Source: Azospirillum sp. RU38E (GTDB lineage Bacteria > Pseudomonadota > Alphaproteobacteria > Azospirillales > Azospirillaceae). From it: a DNA stretch of 64,000 nt. This document shows, in pieces, positions 36,313 to 46,240 of the stretch (the first letter of the stretch is position 1; each line of letters opens with the position of its first letter). The translations under genes were made by a program, and so were the position numbers. The stretch lies in the NCBI RefSeq assembly GCF_900188385.1, contig NZ_FZOI01000014.1:62001-126000 (forward strand), read 5' to 3'. The notes under the pieces were generated by a model. It was given only the letters and a program-made list of their open reading frames with translations, was not told the origin of the DNA and did not search any database.

Positions 36313-37926
36313 ATGCACAAAGCTGATCGGCCGGCAGCAGCAGCAATGGCGGATAACGCGCGTGATCAGGCACGCGCGCTGGATTTGCTTGCCCGGAATG
36401 AAACCCACGGCCTGCCGCCGGATGGGCGTGTGGAGCGGATTGACACCCATGCGGCTTCCGTCTTTCTGGCCGGGGATCGGGCCTATAAGCTGAAACGCGC
36501 CGTCACCTTCCCCTTCTTCGATTACAGCAGCCTGTCACAGCGTTTATCGGCCTGCGAGGCGGAAGTGGCGCTTAATCGCCGCACTGCACCCACACTGTAT
36601 CTGGGGGTCGGCGGGCTGGTGGCAGACGGGGCCGGGGGCTTCCGGCTGGTGGCGGATGCGCCGGTCGGGCCCGATGGCGGGCCGGCGGATGGCGTGCTGG
36701 ATTATGTCATCACCATGCGCCGCTTCCCGCAGGAAATGCTGCTGGACCGCATGGCCGCCGAAGGCCGCCTGACGCCCGCCATCATGCGGCGGCTGGCGGA
36801 GGGCATCGCCCAGTTCCATGAGGCCGCAGAACCCCGCCCCATGGCACCGGGGGCCGAGGAAATGACCGATCTGGTGGAAACCAACGCGCGGGAGATGCAT
36901 CGGCATGGCCTGTTTGAACGGGGCCGGGTGGAGGCGCTGTTACGCCAGTCACTGGCAGTGCTGGGCAGCCAGGCGGAACTGATCAACCGGCGGCGGGATG
37001 CCGGCTATATCCGGCACTGCCATGGCGATCTGCACCTGTGCAACATTGTGCTGCTGGATGGGGAACCGGTGCCGTTCGACTGTGTGGAATTCGGCGACCG
37101 CATCGCTGTGACCGACACGCTGTATGATCTGGCTTTCCTGCTGATGGATCTGGAACATCGGCGGCTGCGCAGCCTGGCCAATATCCTGTTCAACCGTTAT
37201 CTGGAACTGACGGGCGATCTGGCCGGCCTGTCACTGCTGCCCTTGTTCATGTCGGTGCGGGCGGCCATCCGCGCGCATTTGACTGCGGCGGCCCTGGCGG
37301 GACAGGCCGATGCCGTGAAGGCCCAGGGCCTGCGGGCGGAAGCACAAAGCTATCTGGAGCTGGCCTCCCGCCTGCTGTCCCCGCCGGCGGCGCAACTGGT
37401 GGCCATTGGCGGCCTGTCCGGCACGGGGAAAAGTACGCTGGCGCGCGTGCTGGCCCCTGGTATCGGCCCGGCACCGGGGGCGGTGATCCTGCGTTCAGAC
37501 GTGCTGCGCAAGAAACTGGCCGGCTGTGATGAGCTGCAACCGCTGCCCAAGGAATTTTACGGCCCCGCCCATACGGACCGCACCTATGCGGAGCTGGCCG
37601 GTCAGGCCGGGCTGGTACTGGATGGGCGCCATGCGGTGATCTGCGATGCCGTCTATGCCAAGCCGGAGCAGCGTCAAACATTGGAATCGGTGGCCAGGGC
37701 AGCGGGCGCGCCCTTTACCGGCCTGTGGCTGGTGGCCGATCAGGCCATCCAGGTGGACCGGGTCAGACGGCGGCGCGACGATGCCTCTGACGCCGACGCC
37801 GATATCGTGCGCCGGCAGGCCGCCTATGATCTGGGTGACATGCGCTGGGAGGTGATCCCCGCCAATGGCAGCGAGGGCGAAACCGCCGCCATCGCCCGCC
37901 GCCATGTCGAAAGCGCGCGGCGTTGA
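36313..37926 (+). CDS. Aminoglycoside phosphotransferase-like domain fused to P-loop kinase
   Basis: About 537 residues from ATG 36313. The N-terminal half is an APH/choline-kinase fold with HCHGDLHLCNI (catalytic Asp239 and the metal-binding Asn) and a following FDCVEF. The C-terminal half is a zeta-toxin/gluconate-kinase-like P-loop domain with Walker A GLSGTGKST at 367-375. This two-domain architecture is widespread and conserved in proteobacteria; the substrates are not established. It probably phosphorylates a small metabolite rather than conferring drug resistance. Confidence 0.85.
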   Translation: MHKADRPAAAAMADNARDQARALDLLARNETHGLPPDGRVERIDTHAASVFLAGDRAYKLKRAVTFPFFDYSSLSQRLSACEAEVALNRRTAPTLYLGVGGLVADGAGGFRLVADAPVGPDGGPADGVLDYVITMRRFPQEMLLDRMAAEGRLTPAIMRRLAEGIAQFHEAAEPRPMAPGAEEMTDLVETNAREMHRHGLFERGRVEALLRQSLAVLGSQAELINRRRDAGYIRHCHGDLHLCNIVLLDGEPVPFDCVEFGDRIAVTDTLYDLAFLLMDLEHRRLRSLANILFNRYLELTGDLAGLSLLPLFMSVRAAIRAHLTAAALAGQADAVKAQGLRAEAQSYLELASRLLSPPAAQLVAIGGLSGTGKSTLARVLAPGIGPAPGAVILRSDVLRKKLAGCDELQPLPKEFYGPAHTDRTYAELAGQAGLVLDGRHAVICDAVYAKPEQRQTLESVARAAGAPFTGLWLVADQAIQVDRVRRRRDDASDADADIVRRQAAYDLGDMRWEVIPANGSEGETAAIARRHVESARR

Positions 37927-38084
37927 CGGGTTTCCATGAAGGGGACGCGGAACGTTCCCTTTACCGTCGATGTTATGATGATCAGCAAGTGTAAAGCGGC
38001 TGATCCAGGTCAATGCCGGCGGTTGCAATCCGGCCTATGCCCATAACCATGGTATCGCCCAACAATGCGAAAGGGAAACCCGCC

Positions 38085-38951
38085 ATGGCCTACCGCAAGA
38101 TCCTCAGCGTGCTGACCGGCGCCGACAGTGACGCCGCCGCCCTGGCGACGGCCTTCAGCCTGGTCGCCTCCACCAAGGGCAATGTCAGCGCCCTGTTCCT
38201 GCGTCACGATCCGCGCGACGCCATGCCGATGATCGGCGAGGGCATGACCGGTTCCATGATCCAGGACGTGATGAAGTCGCTGGAAGAAGAAAACGCCGTC
38301 CGGGGTGATCAGGCCTATCAGCATTTCAAGACCGCCAGCAACGCCGCCGGCGCCTCTGAATGCGCCCGCGCGCCGGGGCCGGACAAGGTGAGCGCCTGCT
38401 GGCAGGAGGTGGATGGCGTGACGGAGGATGTGCTGACGGGGGCAACCCGCGTTTCCGATGCCGCCGTCTTCCCGCCGCTCAGCAAGGAACTGCGCACGGC
38501 CGTGCTGGCGGGCATGGAAGCGGTGCTGCTGGAAGGCGGCCGGCCGGTCATCGTCTCCGCCGCCAACCCGCCCTCCACCCTGGGCCGCAAGGTCGCCATC
38601 GCCTGGAATGGCCGGGTGCAGGCATCGCGCGCCGTGGCGCTGGCCATGCCGGTGCTGCAAACGGCCGACGAAGTGCATATCCTCACCGTCGGCACGCCCA
38701 AGACGGATGCGGAGGGCGGGCATCAGCTGCAGGAATATCTGGCCTGGCACGGCATTCCCTCGGCGCATCACCGGCTGACGGCCAAGGGCACCACGGTGGC
38801 CGGCTGCATCCTGGCGCAATGCCGTGATGTTGGCGCCGACATGCTGGTCATGGGGGGCTATGGCCATTCCCGCCTGCGGGAACTGATCCTGGGGGGCGTC
38901 ACCAAGGATATGCTGGATCAGAATGAACTGACCCTGCTGATGGCGCATTGA
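38085..38951 (+). CDS. Universal stress protein, two-domain type
   Basis: 288 residues from ATG 38085, corresponding to two Usp folds. Only the second has the ATP-binding loop (GGYGHSRLRELILGGVTKDML). The first resembles the alphaproteobacterial form found in stress and low-oxygen regulons. It is convergent with the CYTH-CHAD gene. Confidence 0.88.
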   Translation: MAYRKILSVLTGADSDAAALATAFSLVASTKGNVSALFLRHDPRDAMPMIGEGMTGSMIQDVMKSLEEENAVRGDQAYQHFKTASNAAGASECARAPGPDKVSACWQEVDGVTEDVLTGATRVSDAAVFPPLSKELRTAVLAGMEAVLLEGGRPVIVSAANPPSTLGRKVAIAWNGRVQASRAVALAMPVLQTADEVHILTVGTPKTDAEGGHQLQEYLAWHGIPSAHHRLTAKGTTVAGCILAQCRDVGADMLVMGGYGHSRLRELILGGVTKDMLDQNELTLLMAH

Positions 38952-38963
38952 GGTTTTAGGCGT

Positions 38964-40583
38964 TCACCCCTTGGGCCGGTCGGTGAAACGGGCGGCCAAA
39001 GGGGTGAAGCTGGCCCACAGGGCCGGCACCGGCGCCAGGGCAACACGCCCTTGGTTGCGCATGGCATCGCCGGCCGCGACATGGCCCAGCTTATCCAGCA
39101 TGGCGCCCCCGGCCGTTGCCCCCGCGGCGGCCTTCAGCGGGACCAGCAGCGCATCCACCATGTCCAACAGCGGCCGCACCCGGTCCGCCGGCCAGACGGC
39201 ACGGCAATAATCCAGCGCATAACGCAGATATTTCATCCGCCGCGCCAGCTTGGCCGCCTGTTCCAGGCTGGGCACCTGGCGCGGGTCGGGCAAGCTGCCG
39301 ACCAGCAGCGCCTTTTCAATCCGCTTGGCCAGCAACGGCCCGGCCATCTCATCCATCATGGTGCCGAAGGGGCAGCCATGGGGCTGGCGGGTCCATTCCC
39401 CCTCCTCCAGCCATTGCGCAAAAGCCAGTTGCCACGCCGTCCATTCCGGCGCGTTCAACAAGGCGCGCACCCGGCTCAGCGCCTTGGCGCGGGCCTGCGA
39501 TACCGCCCCCACAGCCGGCCGGCGCTGATCAGGATCCAGATTGGCCAATGCCAGGGCCAGCCGCTGCCAGGCGCGGGCCTTTTCCAGCAGCTTGGCATGG
39601 CGGCGCAGCTCCCGGCGCAGCGCGTCGCCCCGGTCGGTATAGATCAGCCGGCGGAACAGGCCATAGCCGGCATCCAGCCGCCGCGTCGCCGCCGCCAGTT
39701 CCCGCAGCGCTAGGGCGTCGCCGGTGCCATCCTCCGTCACCAGCGCTTCCTGATTATCCAGCAGATGCGCCAGACCATTGCGCATGACATGGCGGAACGC
39801 CTCCGTCACCGTGGTGATGGGCGTGATGGCCATGGGCCGAGCCGGCGTCGGGCCGGGCCGGGCACCGGTGACCAGGGCAAAGCCGATATCGGCCTTGCTG
39901 CGGGTGGACAGGCGCAGCGGCACCCGGCCATGCAGCGCGGCAGCCAGCCGGAACAGGTCGGCGATGCTGCCGCGCTTCAGCTCCAGTTCCACCTCGCTGA
40001 TGATGCGGTGCGCCTGCCCGCCCGCCGCCGCACCGGTATCGCGGGAAAGGGCCAGCGCCTGCCCCAGGTCCAGCGCCATTTCCACCTCCACCCCATCCCC
40101 CAGATGCAGCGGAATCAGGGTGCGCTGGATATCGGTGCTGAAAATACCGGCCAGCCGGGCCGTCAGGGCGGGCGGAATCATCTCCTCAAGCCCGTCACCG
40201 CGCAGCAGGGTGAAATCCGGCAGGTCGCCGGTTACCGGCCATTCCCATTCCCGGCGGATGGCAACACCGGCCCCATCGGCCGTACCGCGCAGCCCCAAGG
40301 TCTTCACCGCCTGGATGCGCAAGGAGCCCCGGCGGCGCACCCGCAACGCCAGCCCGCGCCGGGCCAGGCTGAGGTCCGGCGCATCATAATATGTGGTATA
40401 TTCGCGCCCGCGCTGCACCTCTCCCTTTGTCATGGCGCGCACAAGCGCCAGATCGGCGATCCGGCCCAGATCGGCAGGCGCCGCCAGCAGCTTGATCTCG
40501 ATCTCCTGCCCGCCACCGCGCCGGGCACGTGGCACCGACTGGTTGGCGGGGGTGGGGAGAGGGGCTTTGTTCAGGCCATTCAC
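38964..40583 (-). CDS. CYTH-CHAD domain protein (triphosphatase / polyphosphate-binding)
   Basis: About 539 residues from GTG 40583, 67 bases after the end of the sixA-type gene. The N-terminal CYTH domain has the ExExK signature at residues 27-31 (EIEIK), typical of tripolyphosphatases and YgiF-like enzymes. The rest is a CHAD domain of repeated His/Arg-rich helices, known to bind polyphosphate. Together with sixA, ppk and ppx it makes a polyphosphate gene group. The start is uncertain because no clear ribosome site is visible; the frame extends upstream to 40763 into sixA. Confidence 0.85.
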   Translation of the reverse strand: MNGLNKAPLPTPANQSVPRARRGGGQEIEIKLLAAPADLGRIADLALVRAMTKGEVQRGREYTTYYDAPDLSLARRGLALRVRRRGSLRIQAVKTLGLRGTADGAGVAIRREWEWPVTGDLPDFTLLRGDGLEEMIPPALTARLAGIFSTDIQRTLIPLHLGDGVEVEMALDLGQALALSRDTGAAAGGQAHRIISEVELELKRGSIADLFRLAAALHGRVPLRLSTRSKADIGFALVTGARPGPTPARPMAITPITTVTEAFRHVMRNGLAHLLDNQEALVTEDGTGDALALRELAAATRRLDAGYGLFRRLIYTDRGDALRRELRRHAKLLEKARAWQRLALALANLDPDQRRPAVGAVSQARAKALSRVRALLNAPEWTAWQLAFAQWLEEGEWTRQPHGCPFGTMMDEMAGPLLAKRIEKALLVGSLPDPRQVPSLEQAAKLARRMKYLRYALDYCRAVWPADRVRPLLDMVDALLVPLKAAAGATAGGAMLDKLGHVAAGDAMRNQGRVALAPVPALWASFTPLAARFTDRPKG

Positions 40584-40650
40584 GTGCCGACGGGTCCATA
40601 CCAGAAGGAAAGGAAGGGTAGTGTCCAGATAGCGCAGCCGGCGCCCAAGG

Positions 40651-41205
40651 TTAAGCCCCCAGTTTGGGCACAATGTCGCGCGGGCGCACAAAATCCACCA
40701 GCCGGCCACAGCCCCAGCGCAGATCGGCCCAGCCCTGCCCGGCCGGCAGATCGATCGCCACAAAGGAACCGGTGGGCAGCTTGTCCGTCAGTTCAGCCAT
40801 CAAGGCCGCTGCATCGGGCTGTTCCGGCCGGCCGCACAGATCGCGGGCCAACAATTGCAGGTCGGGATTATGCGCCACCAGCAGGACGGAACCGAGAGTG
40901 TCCGGCAGCGCCTTCAGCCGGTCCAGCAGCAATTCCTCCCCACACAGATATAACCCTTCTTCATATTCCACCGGCGGCGGGGCGGGCCATGCCGCCATCA
41001 CCCGCAGCAGGGTTTCCCGGGCCCGCAGCGCGGTGGAACATAAAACAAGATCCGGTTGCGGCGGGCCACCCTTGCGCGTGGCCCAATAATTCGCCATCGT
41101 CTGCGCCGCCCGCTCACCACGCGGGTTGAGGGGCCGGTCATGATCCGCCAGTTTCGGATCGGTCCAGTCCGATTTGGCGTGTCGCAACAGGTAGAGCTTC
41201 TTCAT
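40651..41205 (-). CDS. sixA: SixA-type histidine phosphatase
   Basis: 184 residues from ATG 41205 with GGGAAG upstream. The RHG-type motif LLRHAKSDW places the phosphohistidine at His9, and the second His is in LVAHNPDLQ. Family members dephosphorylate phosphohistidine proteins such as the phosphotransferase NPr. Its 5' end touches the longest possible ppk frame on the other strand, and it is followed by the CYTH-CHAD gene. Confidence 0.87.
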   Translation of the reverse strand: MKKLYLLRHAKSDWTDPKLADHDRPLNPRGERAAQTMANYWATRKGGPPQPDLVLCSTALRARETLLRVMAAWPAPPPVEYEEGLYLCGEELLLDRLKALPDTLGSVLLVAHNPDLQLLARDLCGRPEQPDAAALMAELTDKLPTGSFVAIDLPAGQGWADLRWGCGRLVDFVRPRDIVPKLGA

Positions 41206-41362
41206 GACGACTTCCCGGACACCCAGAACCCCGACAGGCGGTTCAACCCCACGCCGCCGCCGCGCAGCGGCGACAACAACAACGGTGTCAACCGAACCGA
41301 AAAACGTCACAGAAGCAACATATACTTTGCCGGACCGCCCGGAACCAAAGGAAGCGCCGATC

Positions 41363-43555
41363 GTGACCGCCACCCCCGACTTTGCCCCGTCCGTGACCAG
41401 CAGTGGCGGTTTCGCCGCCCCTGCCGTCAATGCCGACAAAATTGACAAGCAGAGCCCGGAACGGTTCATCAACCGGGAGCTTTCCTGGCTGGCCTTTAAC
41501 CAGCGCGTGCTGGAGGAAGCCTATAATCCCAGCCATCCGCTGCTAGAACGGCTGCGCTTCCTTTCCATCTCGGCCAGCAATCTGGACGAATTCTACATGG
41601 TGCGCGTCGCCGGGCTGAAGGCCCAGGTGGCCGCCAAGGTGACGACCCCGTCAGATGATAATCTGACCCCGGCCCAGCAGCTGGCCGCCATCAACCACCG
41701 CGTCACCGAGGTGATGCGCGATCAGCAAAGCTGCTGGCTGATGCTGCGCGGCCTGCTGCGCGAAGCCGGCATCGCCGTGGTGGAGATCGACGAGCTGTCG
41801 CCGTCCGAATATGACTGGCTGGAAGCCCGCTTCATCGACGATATCTTCCCGGTGCTGACGCCGATCGCCGTCGACCCGGCCCACCCGTTCCCCTTCCTGC
41901 CCAGCGGCGGCTTCGCGCTCGCCCTGCAGCTATTTGATCCGCATCGCGGCGGGGATGTCGATGCCCTGGTGATGCTGCCGCAACAGCTTGACCGTTTCGT
42001 GCGCCTGCCGGGCAGCGATACGCGCTATGTGCTGCTGGAACAGGTGGTATTGACCTTCATCGAAAGGCTGTTCCCGCCCTTCATCCTGAAGGGTCACGGC
42101 GTTTTCCGCGTGCTGCGTGACAGCGAGATGGAAATCGAGGAAGAAGCCGAAGATCTGGTCCGCACCTTTGAAAGCGCGCTGAAGCGCCGCAAGCGTGGCA
42201 GCGTCATCCGGCTGGCCGTCAATGCCGGCATGTCGAAGGAGCTGCGGGCCTTCCTGACGGACGAATTGCACGTCTCCTCAGATGATGTGTTCGTGCTGGA
42301 TGGGCTGATCGGCCTGTCCGATACCAAGCAGATCATCACCGATGACCGGCCGGACCTGCTGTTCCCGCCCTATAATGCCCGCTTCCCGGAACGAATCCGC
42401 GATTTCGGCGGCGACTGTTTCGCCGCCATCCGCCAGAAGGATATCGTTGTCCACCACCCGTTCGAAAGCTTCGACGTGGTGGTGCAGTTCCTGCGTCAGG
42501 CCGCAGCCGACCCCAATGTGCTGGCCATCAAGCAGACGCTCTATCGTACCTCCAAGAACAGCCCCATCGTTGCCGCCCTGATTGAAGCGGCCGAACAGGG
42601 CAAGAGCGTTACCGCGCTGGTGGAATTGAAGGCCCGTTTCGACGAGGAAGCCAATATCCGCTGGGCGCGTGACATGGAACGCGCCGGCGTGCAGGTGGTC
42701 TATGGTTTCGTGGACCTGAAGACCCACGCCAAAGTGTCACTGGTGGTACGGCGGGAAAGCCAGGGCCTGCGCACCTATGTGCATTTCGGCACCGGCAATT
42801 ACCACCCGATCACAGCCAAGGTTTATACCGACCTGTCCTTCTTCACCTGCGATCCGGCATTGGGCCATGATGCGGCCCACATGTTCAATTACATGACCGG
42901 CTATGCCACGCCGAAATCGCTGGAGAAGATCGCCATCGCCCCCACCACCCTGCGCCAGCGGCTGGTGGATAAGATCGATGCCGAGATTGCCCATGCGCAG
43001 GCCGGCCGGCCGGCCCAGATCTGGGTGAAGCTGAACAGCCTTGTCGATGCCCAGTTGATCGACAAGCTGTATGAGGCGTCGCAGCAGGGCGTGAAGATTG
43101 AACTGGTCATCCGTGGCATCTGCTGCCTGCGGCCCGGCGTGCCGGGCCTGTCGGAAAATATCCACGTCAAATCCATCGTCGGCCGTTTCTTGGAACATGG
43201 CCGCGTCGTCTGCTTCGGCAATGGCCATGGCTTGCCCTCGCCGCAGGCACGAATCTTCATTTCCTCGGCCGACTGGATGCCGCGCAACCTGGACCGTCGC
43301 ATTGAAACCCTGGTGCCGATCGAGAATCCGACCGTGCATCAGCAGGTGCTGGACCAGATCATGGTCGCCAATCTGAAGGACAATACGCAAAGCTGGGTTT
43401 TGCAGCCCGATGCCACCTATCACCGTATGGAGCCTTGCGCAGAAGCCTTCAATGCCCATACCTACTTCATGACCAATCCCAGTCTCTCCGGTCGGGGCAG
43501 TGCGATGAGCGCTGCCCGTCTGCCGCCGAAGCTGGTGTTGAGCAATTTCCCGTAA
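41363..43555 (+). CDS. ppk: Polyphosphate kinase 1
   Basis: Polymerises the gamma phosphate of ATP into polyphosphate. 730 residues from GTG 41363, which has AAAGGAAG nine bases upstream. An ATG at 41204 would add a Thr/Arg-rich stretch and overlap the sixA start codon, leaving no room for promoters, so it is disfavoured. The conserved opening ([19 protein letters not shown]), the catalytic segment GTGNYHP and two phospholipase-D-like halves are present. ppx starts 20 bases after it. Confidence 0.95.
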   Translation: MTATPDFAPSVTSSGGFAAPAVNADKIDKQSPERFINRELSWLAFNQRVLEEAYNPSHPLLERLRFLSISASNLDEFYMVRVAGLKAQVAAKVTTPSDDNLTPAQQLAAINHRVTEVMRDQQSCWLMLRGLLREAGIAVVEIDELSPSEYDWLEARFIDDIFPVLTPIAVDPAHPFPFLPSGGFALALQLFDPHRGGDVDALVMLPQQLDRFVRLPGSDTRYVLLEQVVLTFIERLFPPFILKGHGVFRVLRDSEMEIEEEAEDLVRTFESALKRRKRGSVIRLAVNAGMSKELRAFLTDELHVSSDDVFVLDGLIGLSDTKQIITDDRPDLLFPPYNARFPERIRDFGGDCFAAIRQKDIVVHHPFESFDVVVQFLRQAAADPNVLAIKQTLYRTSKNSPIVAALIEAAEQGKSVTALVELKARFDEEANIRWARDMERAGVQVVYGFVDLKTHAKVSLVVRRESQGLRTYVHFGTGNYHPITAKVYTDLSFFTCDPALGHDAAHMFNYMTGYATPKSLEKIAIAPTTLRQRLVDKIDAEIAHAQAGRPAQIWVKLNSLVDAQLIDKLYEASQQGVKIELVIRGICCLRPGVPGLSENIHVKSIVGRFLEHGRVVCFGNGHGLPSPQARIFISSADWMPRNLDRRIETLVPIENPTVHQQVLDQIMVANLKDNTQSWVLQPDATYHRMEPCAEAFNAHTYFMTNPSLSGRGSAMSAARLPPKLVLSNFP

Positions 43556-43574
43556 AACGGCGCCAATCCTCTCG

Positions 43575-45092
43575 ATGATATCCTTGAAAGCGGACCACTC
43601 AGCCTTGGATCATGTCCACGCGGACGATCGCCTTGCGGTGATCGATGTCGGGTCAAACTCCATGCGCTGCGTGGTTTATGAGCGGCTGACCCGTTCCCCC
43701 GTTGCCCTGTTCAATGAACGGGTTCTCCCCAGCCTTGGCCGCACGGTGGAGAAAACCGGCCGGCTGAATCCCGATGGGGTTCGGCTGGCGTTGGACAACC
43801 TGACCCGCTTTCGTCGCCTGCTGGAAGCGATGCAGGTACGGCGGGTGGATGTGCTGGCCACGGCGGCGGTGCGTGACGCCACCGATGGTGCCGAATTCGT
43901 GGCGGAAATCACCCGCCGGACCGGCTTCACCGTCGCGGTGCTGTCGGGGGAGGAAGAGGCGCGGCTGGCGGCCTTGGGCGTGCTTTCCGGCGCGCCCGAT
44001 GCCGACGGTCTGGCCGGCGATCTGGGCGGCGGCAGCTTGGAACTGGTGCTGCTGGAAAAGGGGCAGATCGGTTCGCAGGTGACCACGCCGCTGGGGCCGC
44101 TGCGCCTGCTGGAGGCAACAGACGGCAAGGCCGGCAGTGCCGCCAAGCTGATCGATCAGCATCTGGGCAAGCTGGACTGGCTCTCCAAGGGCAAGGGGCG
44201 GTCCTTCTATCCGGTTGGCGGTGCCTGGCGCGCGCTGGCCAAGATGCATCTGGAACAGACCAATCACCCGCTGCACATCATTCATCAATATTCGGTGGAT
44301 GGTTCCGCGATGGCGGAATTTGCCGGTCAGGTGGCCCGCGCGTCGCGCGGGGCGCTGGAAAAGATGCAGGGTGTCTCCAAGCGGCGGCTGGATACGCTGC
44401 CGCTTGCCGCCCTGGTGATGGAGCGGGTGTTGAAGGCGGTGCAGCCCGCCCGCGTCACCTTCTCCGCCTATGGGCTGCGTGAAGGTCATCTCTATGATTT
44501 GCTGCCGGCCGAAGAACAGCAGATGGACCCGCTGCTGACCGGCTGTGGCGATGTGGCGGCCCGGATCGGCCGGTTTGGCCATGCGGAAATCCTGTCGGCC
44601 TGGACGGCCCCGCTCTTTGCCGGGGAAGACCCGGCGGCGCGGCGGTTGCGGCAGGCGGCCTGCCTGCTGTCGGATCTGGGCTGGATCGAACATCCCGATT
44701 ACCGCGCCGAACATGCCTTCCTGCGTATCCTGCGGATGCCGTTCGCCGGGGTGGACCATGCGGAGCGGGCCTTCCTGGCGGCCTGTGTCTATGTCCGCTA
44801 TGCCGGCACGCTGGAAGGGTCCGTGCTGGCCCCGGCGCGCGGGTTGTTGAAGGAAAATGTGCTGGCCCGCGCCACCATGCTGGGGCTGGCCCTGCGGCTG
44901 GCCCACACCTTGACGGGCGGTGCCGCCACCTTGCTGCAGCGCACCAGCTTGCATCTGGGCGAGTCGACCCTGACCCTGGCGCTGCCCGACGATGCCGCCA
45001 TGTTGACCGGCGAGGCGGTGCAGCGCCGGTTGGATGCTCTGGCCAAAGCGCTGAACCGGGTGGGTGACATCCGCATCCAGCCGGGTGCCTGA
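43575..45092 (+). CDS. ppx: Exopolyphosphatase / pppGpp phosphatase (Ppx/GppA)
   Basis: 505 residues with the actin-like ATPase fold. The first phosphate loop is in VIDVGSNSMR and the second in GDLGGGSLELV, followed by a C-terminal HD-like helical domain. It removes terminal phosphate from polyphosphate or converts pppGpp to ppGpp. Directly downstream of ppk, likely in one transcript, so that synthesis and breakdown of polyphosphate are encoded together. Confidence 0.93.
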   Translation: MISLKADHSALDHVHADDRLAVIDVGSNSMRCVVYERLTRSPVALFNERVLPSLGRTVEKTGRLNPDGVRLALDNLTRFRRLLEAMQVRRVDVLATAAVRDATDGAEFVAEITRRTGFTVAVLSGEEEARLAALGVLSGAPDADGLAGDLGGGSLELVLLEKGQIGSQVTTPLGPLRLLEATDGKAGSAAKLIDQHLGKLDWLSKGKGRSFYPVGGAWRALAKMHLEQTNHPLHIIHQYSVDGSAMAEFAGQVARASRGALEKMQGVSKRRLDTLPLAALVMERVLKAVQPARVTFSAYGLREGHLYDLLPAEEQQMDPLLTGCGDVAARIGRFGHAEILSAWTAPLFAGEDPAARRLRQAACLLSDLGWIEHPDYRAEHAFLRILRMPFAGVDHAERAFLAACVYVRYAGTLEGSVLAPARGLLKENVLARATMLGLALRLAHTLTGGAATLLQRTSLHLGESTLTLALPDDAAMLTGEAVQRRLDALAKALNRVGDIRIQPGA

Positions 45093-45192
45093 AGCCTTTC
45101 AGAACAGCACCATTTGCACCAAGGGCGGGCGCGCAAGCGGCCCGCCCTTCTGCTATGATGCTGGCAACGACTTTCTTTGGCTGGGCACCACC

Positions 45193-45807
45193 ATGATCGA
45201 CCTCACCGCGCTTGCGATTTTTGCCGGCATTTATGCTGTGGCGGTGGCCTCGCCCGGCCCTGGCGTGGCGGCGGTGGTGGCCCGCGCCCTGGCGACGGAT
45301 ACGCGCCGTACCCTGCCATTCATCGCCGGCATTGTGCTGGGTGACCTGACTTGGTTCGGGCTGGTGGCCGGTGGGTTGAGCGTGCTGGCGCAGAGCTTTC
45401 AGATGGTGTTCACCATCATCAAATATGCCGGTGCGGCCTATCTGCTTTATATGGCCTGGAAAATGTGGCGGGCCCCTGCCACCCCGCCCAGCGAATTGCC
45501 GGCGGTGAAGGGGGATGGCTTGCGCCAGACCATGGGCGGTCTGGCCCTGACGCTGGGCAACCCGAAGACCATGATCTTCTTCCTGGCCATCCTGCCGCAG
45601 GTGATCAACCTGCATGAGATGACGCCCCTGGCCGTGCTGGAGCTTTGCATCCTGATGGCCTGTGTGCTGACCAGCGTGATGACCGCCTATGCGATGGTGG
45701 CGGCCAGCGCCCGGCGCTTCATCGCCAAACCATCCCATATGCGCGTCATCAACCGCGCCACCGGCGGGTTGATGGCGGGCGTGGCCGTCGCGGTTGCCAC
45801 GCGCTGA
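45193..45807 (+). CDS. LysE/RhtB-family amino-acid exporter
   Basis: 204 residues from ATG 45193, preceded by a GGGCACCACC leader without a strong ribosome site. It has about six hydrophobic helices and the family motif VASPGPGVAAVVARAL after helix 1, plus LTLGNPKTMIFF. Such proteins export amino acids or homoserine lactone precursors. It lies 100 bases downstream of ppx on the same strand. Confidence 0.9.
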   Translation: MIDLTALAIFAGIYAVAVASPGPGVAAVVARALATDTRRTLPFIAGIVLGDLTWFGLVAGGLSVLAQSFQMVFTIIKYAGAAYLLYMAWKMWRAPATPPSELPAVKGDGLRQTMGGLALTLGNPKTMIFFLAILPQVINLHEMTPLAVLELCILMACVLTSVMTAYAMVAASARRFIAKPSHMRVINRATGGLMAGVAVAVATR

Positions 45808-45821
45808 CACCACGGCACCTG

Positions 45822-45850
45822 TTGCTGTTTAATCCGGCAATCGCTATAAT
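45822..45850 (+). promoter_or_regulatory. Sigma-70-type promoter of the SCP2 gene
   Basis: TTGCTG at 45822-45827 and a perfect TATAAT at 45845-45850, spacing 17. A 10-base palindrome TTTACGTAAA (45855-45864) sits at the expected start site and could be an operator. Confidence 0.75.
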
Positions 45851-45891
45851 TCCCTTTACGTAAACGTTAATATCAAAAGGCGGAGTTAGGG

Positions 45892-46194
45892 ATGAACATC
45901 GACCAGATCGAAGCCCAGATGCGGGCGCGGGCGTTGAATTTCACCGGCCTGGGTGCCCTGGTTAAGTTCGATTTCGGTGGCGGCGACGCCCTGTTCATCA
46001 ATGGCCGCAGCACCCCGCCGGTGGTCGGCCGCACGGGTGATGCACCGGACACCACCTTGACCATCTCCCCGGACAATCTGCTGAAACTGGCGGAAGGCAA
46101 GCTGGCCCCCACCCTGGCCTTCATGACCGGCAAGCTGAAAGTATCGGGCAATATGGGCGTGGCCATGAAGCTGGCCAATATGCTGGAAGATTAA
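45892..46194 (+). CDS. SCP2 sterol-carrier domain protein
   Basis: A standalone 100-residue SCP2/SterolBP fold that binds hydrophobic ligands such as lipids or CoA esters. The alternating beta region (GALVKFDFGGGDALFING) and the end (GKLKVSGNMGVAMKLANML) are typical. It is driven by its own strong promoter and closed by a terminator, so it is a monocistron. Confidence 0.9.
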   Translation: MNIDQIEAQMRARALNFTGLGALVKFDFGGGDALFINGRSTPPVVGRTGDAPDTTLTISPDNLLKLAEGKLAPTLAFMTGKLKVSGNMGVAMKLANMLED

Positions 46195-46203
46195 GCGGGT
46201 CAG

Positions 46204-46240
46204 AAACGGGCGGCGCCACCTTGCCGCCGCCCGTTTTGTT
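46204..46240 (+). terminator. Rho-independent terminator after the SCP2 gene
   Basis: A perfect 12-base stem AAACGGGCGGCG/CGCCGCCCGTTT with a 9-base loop, followed by TGTT. It also ends convergent transcription from the sensor kinase. Confidence 0.85.
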
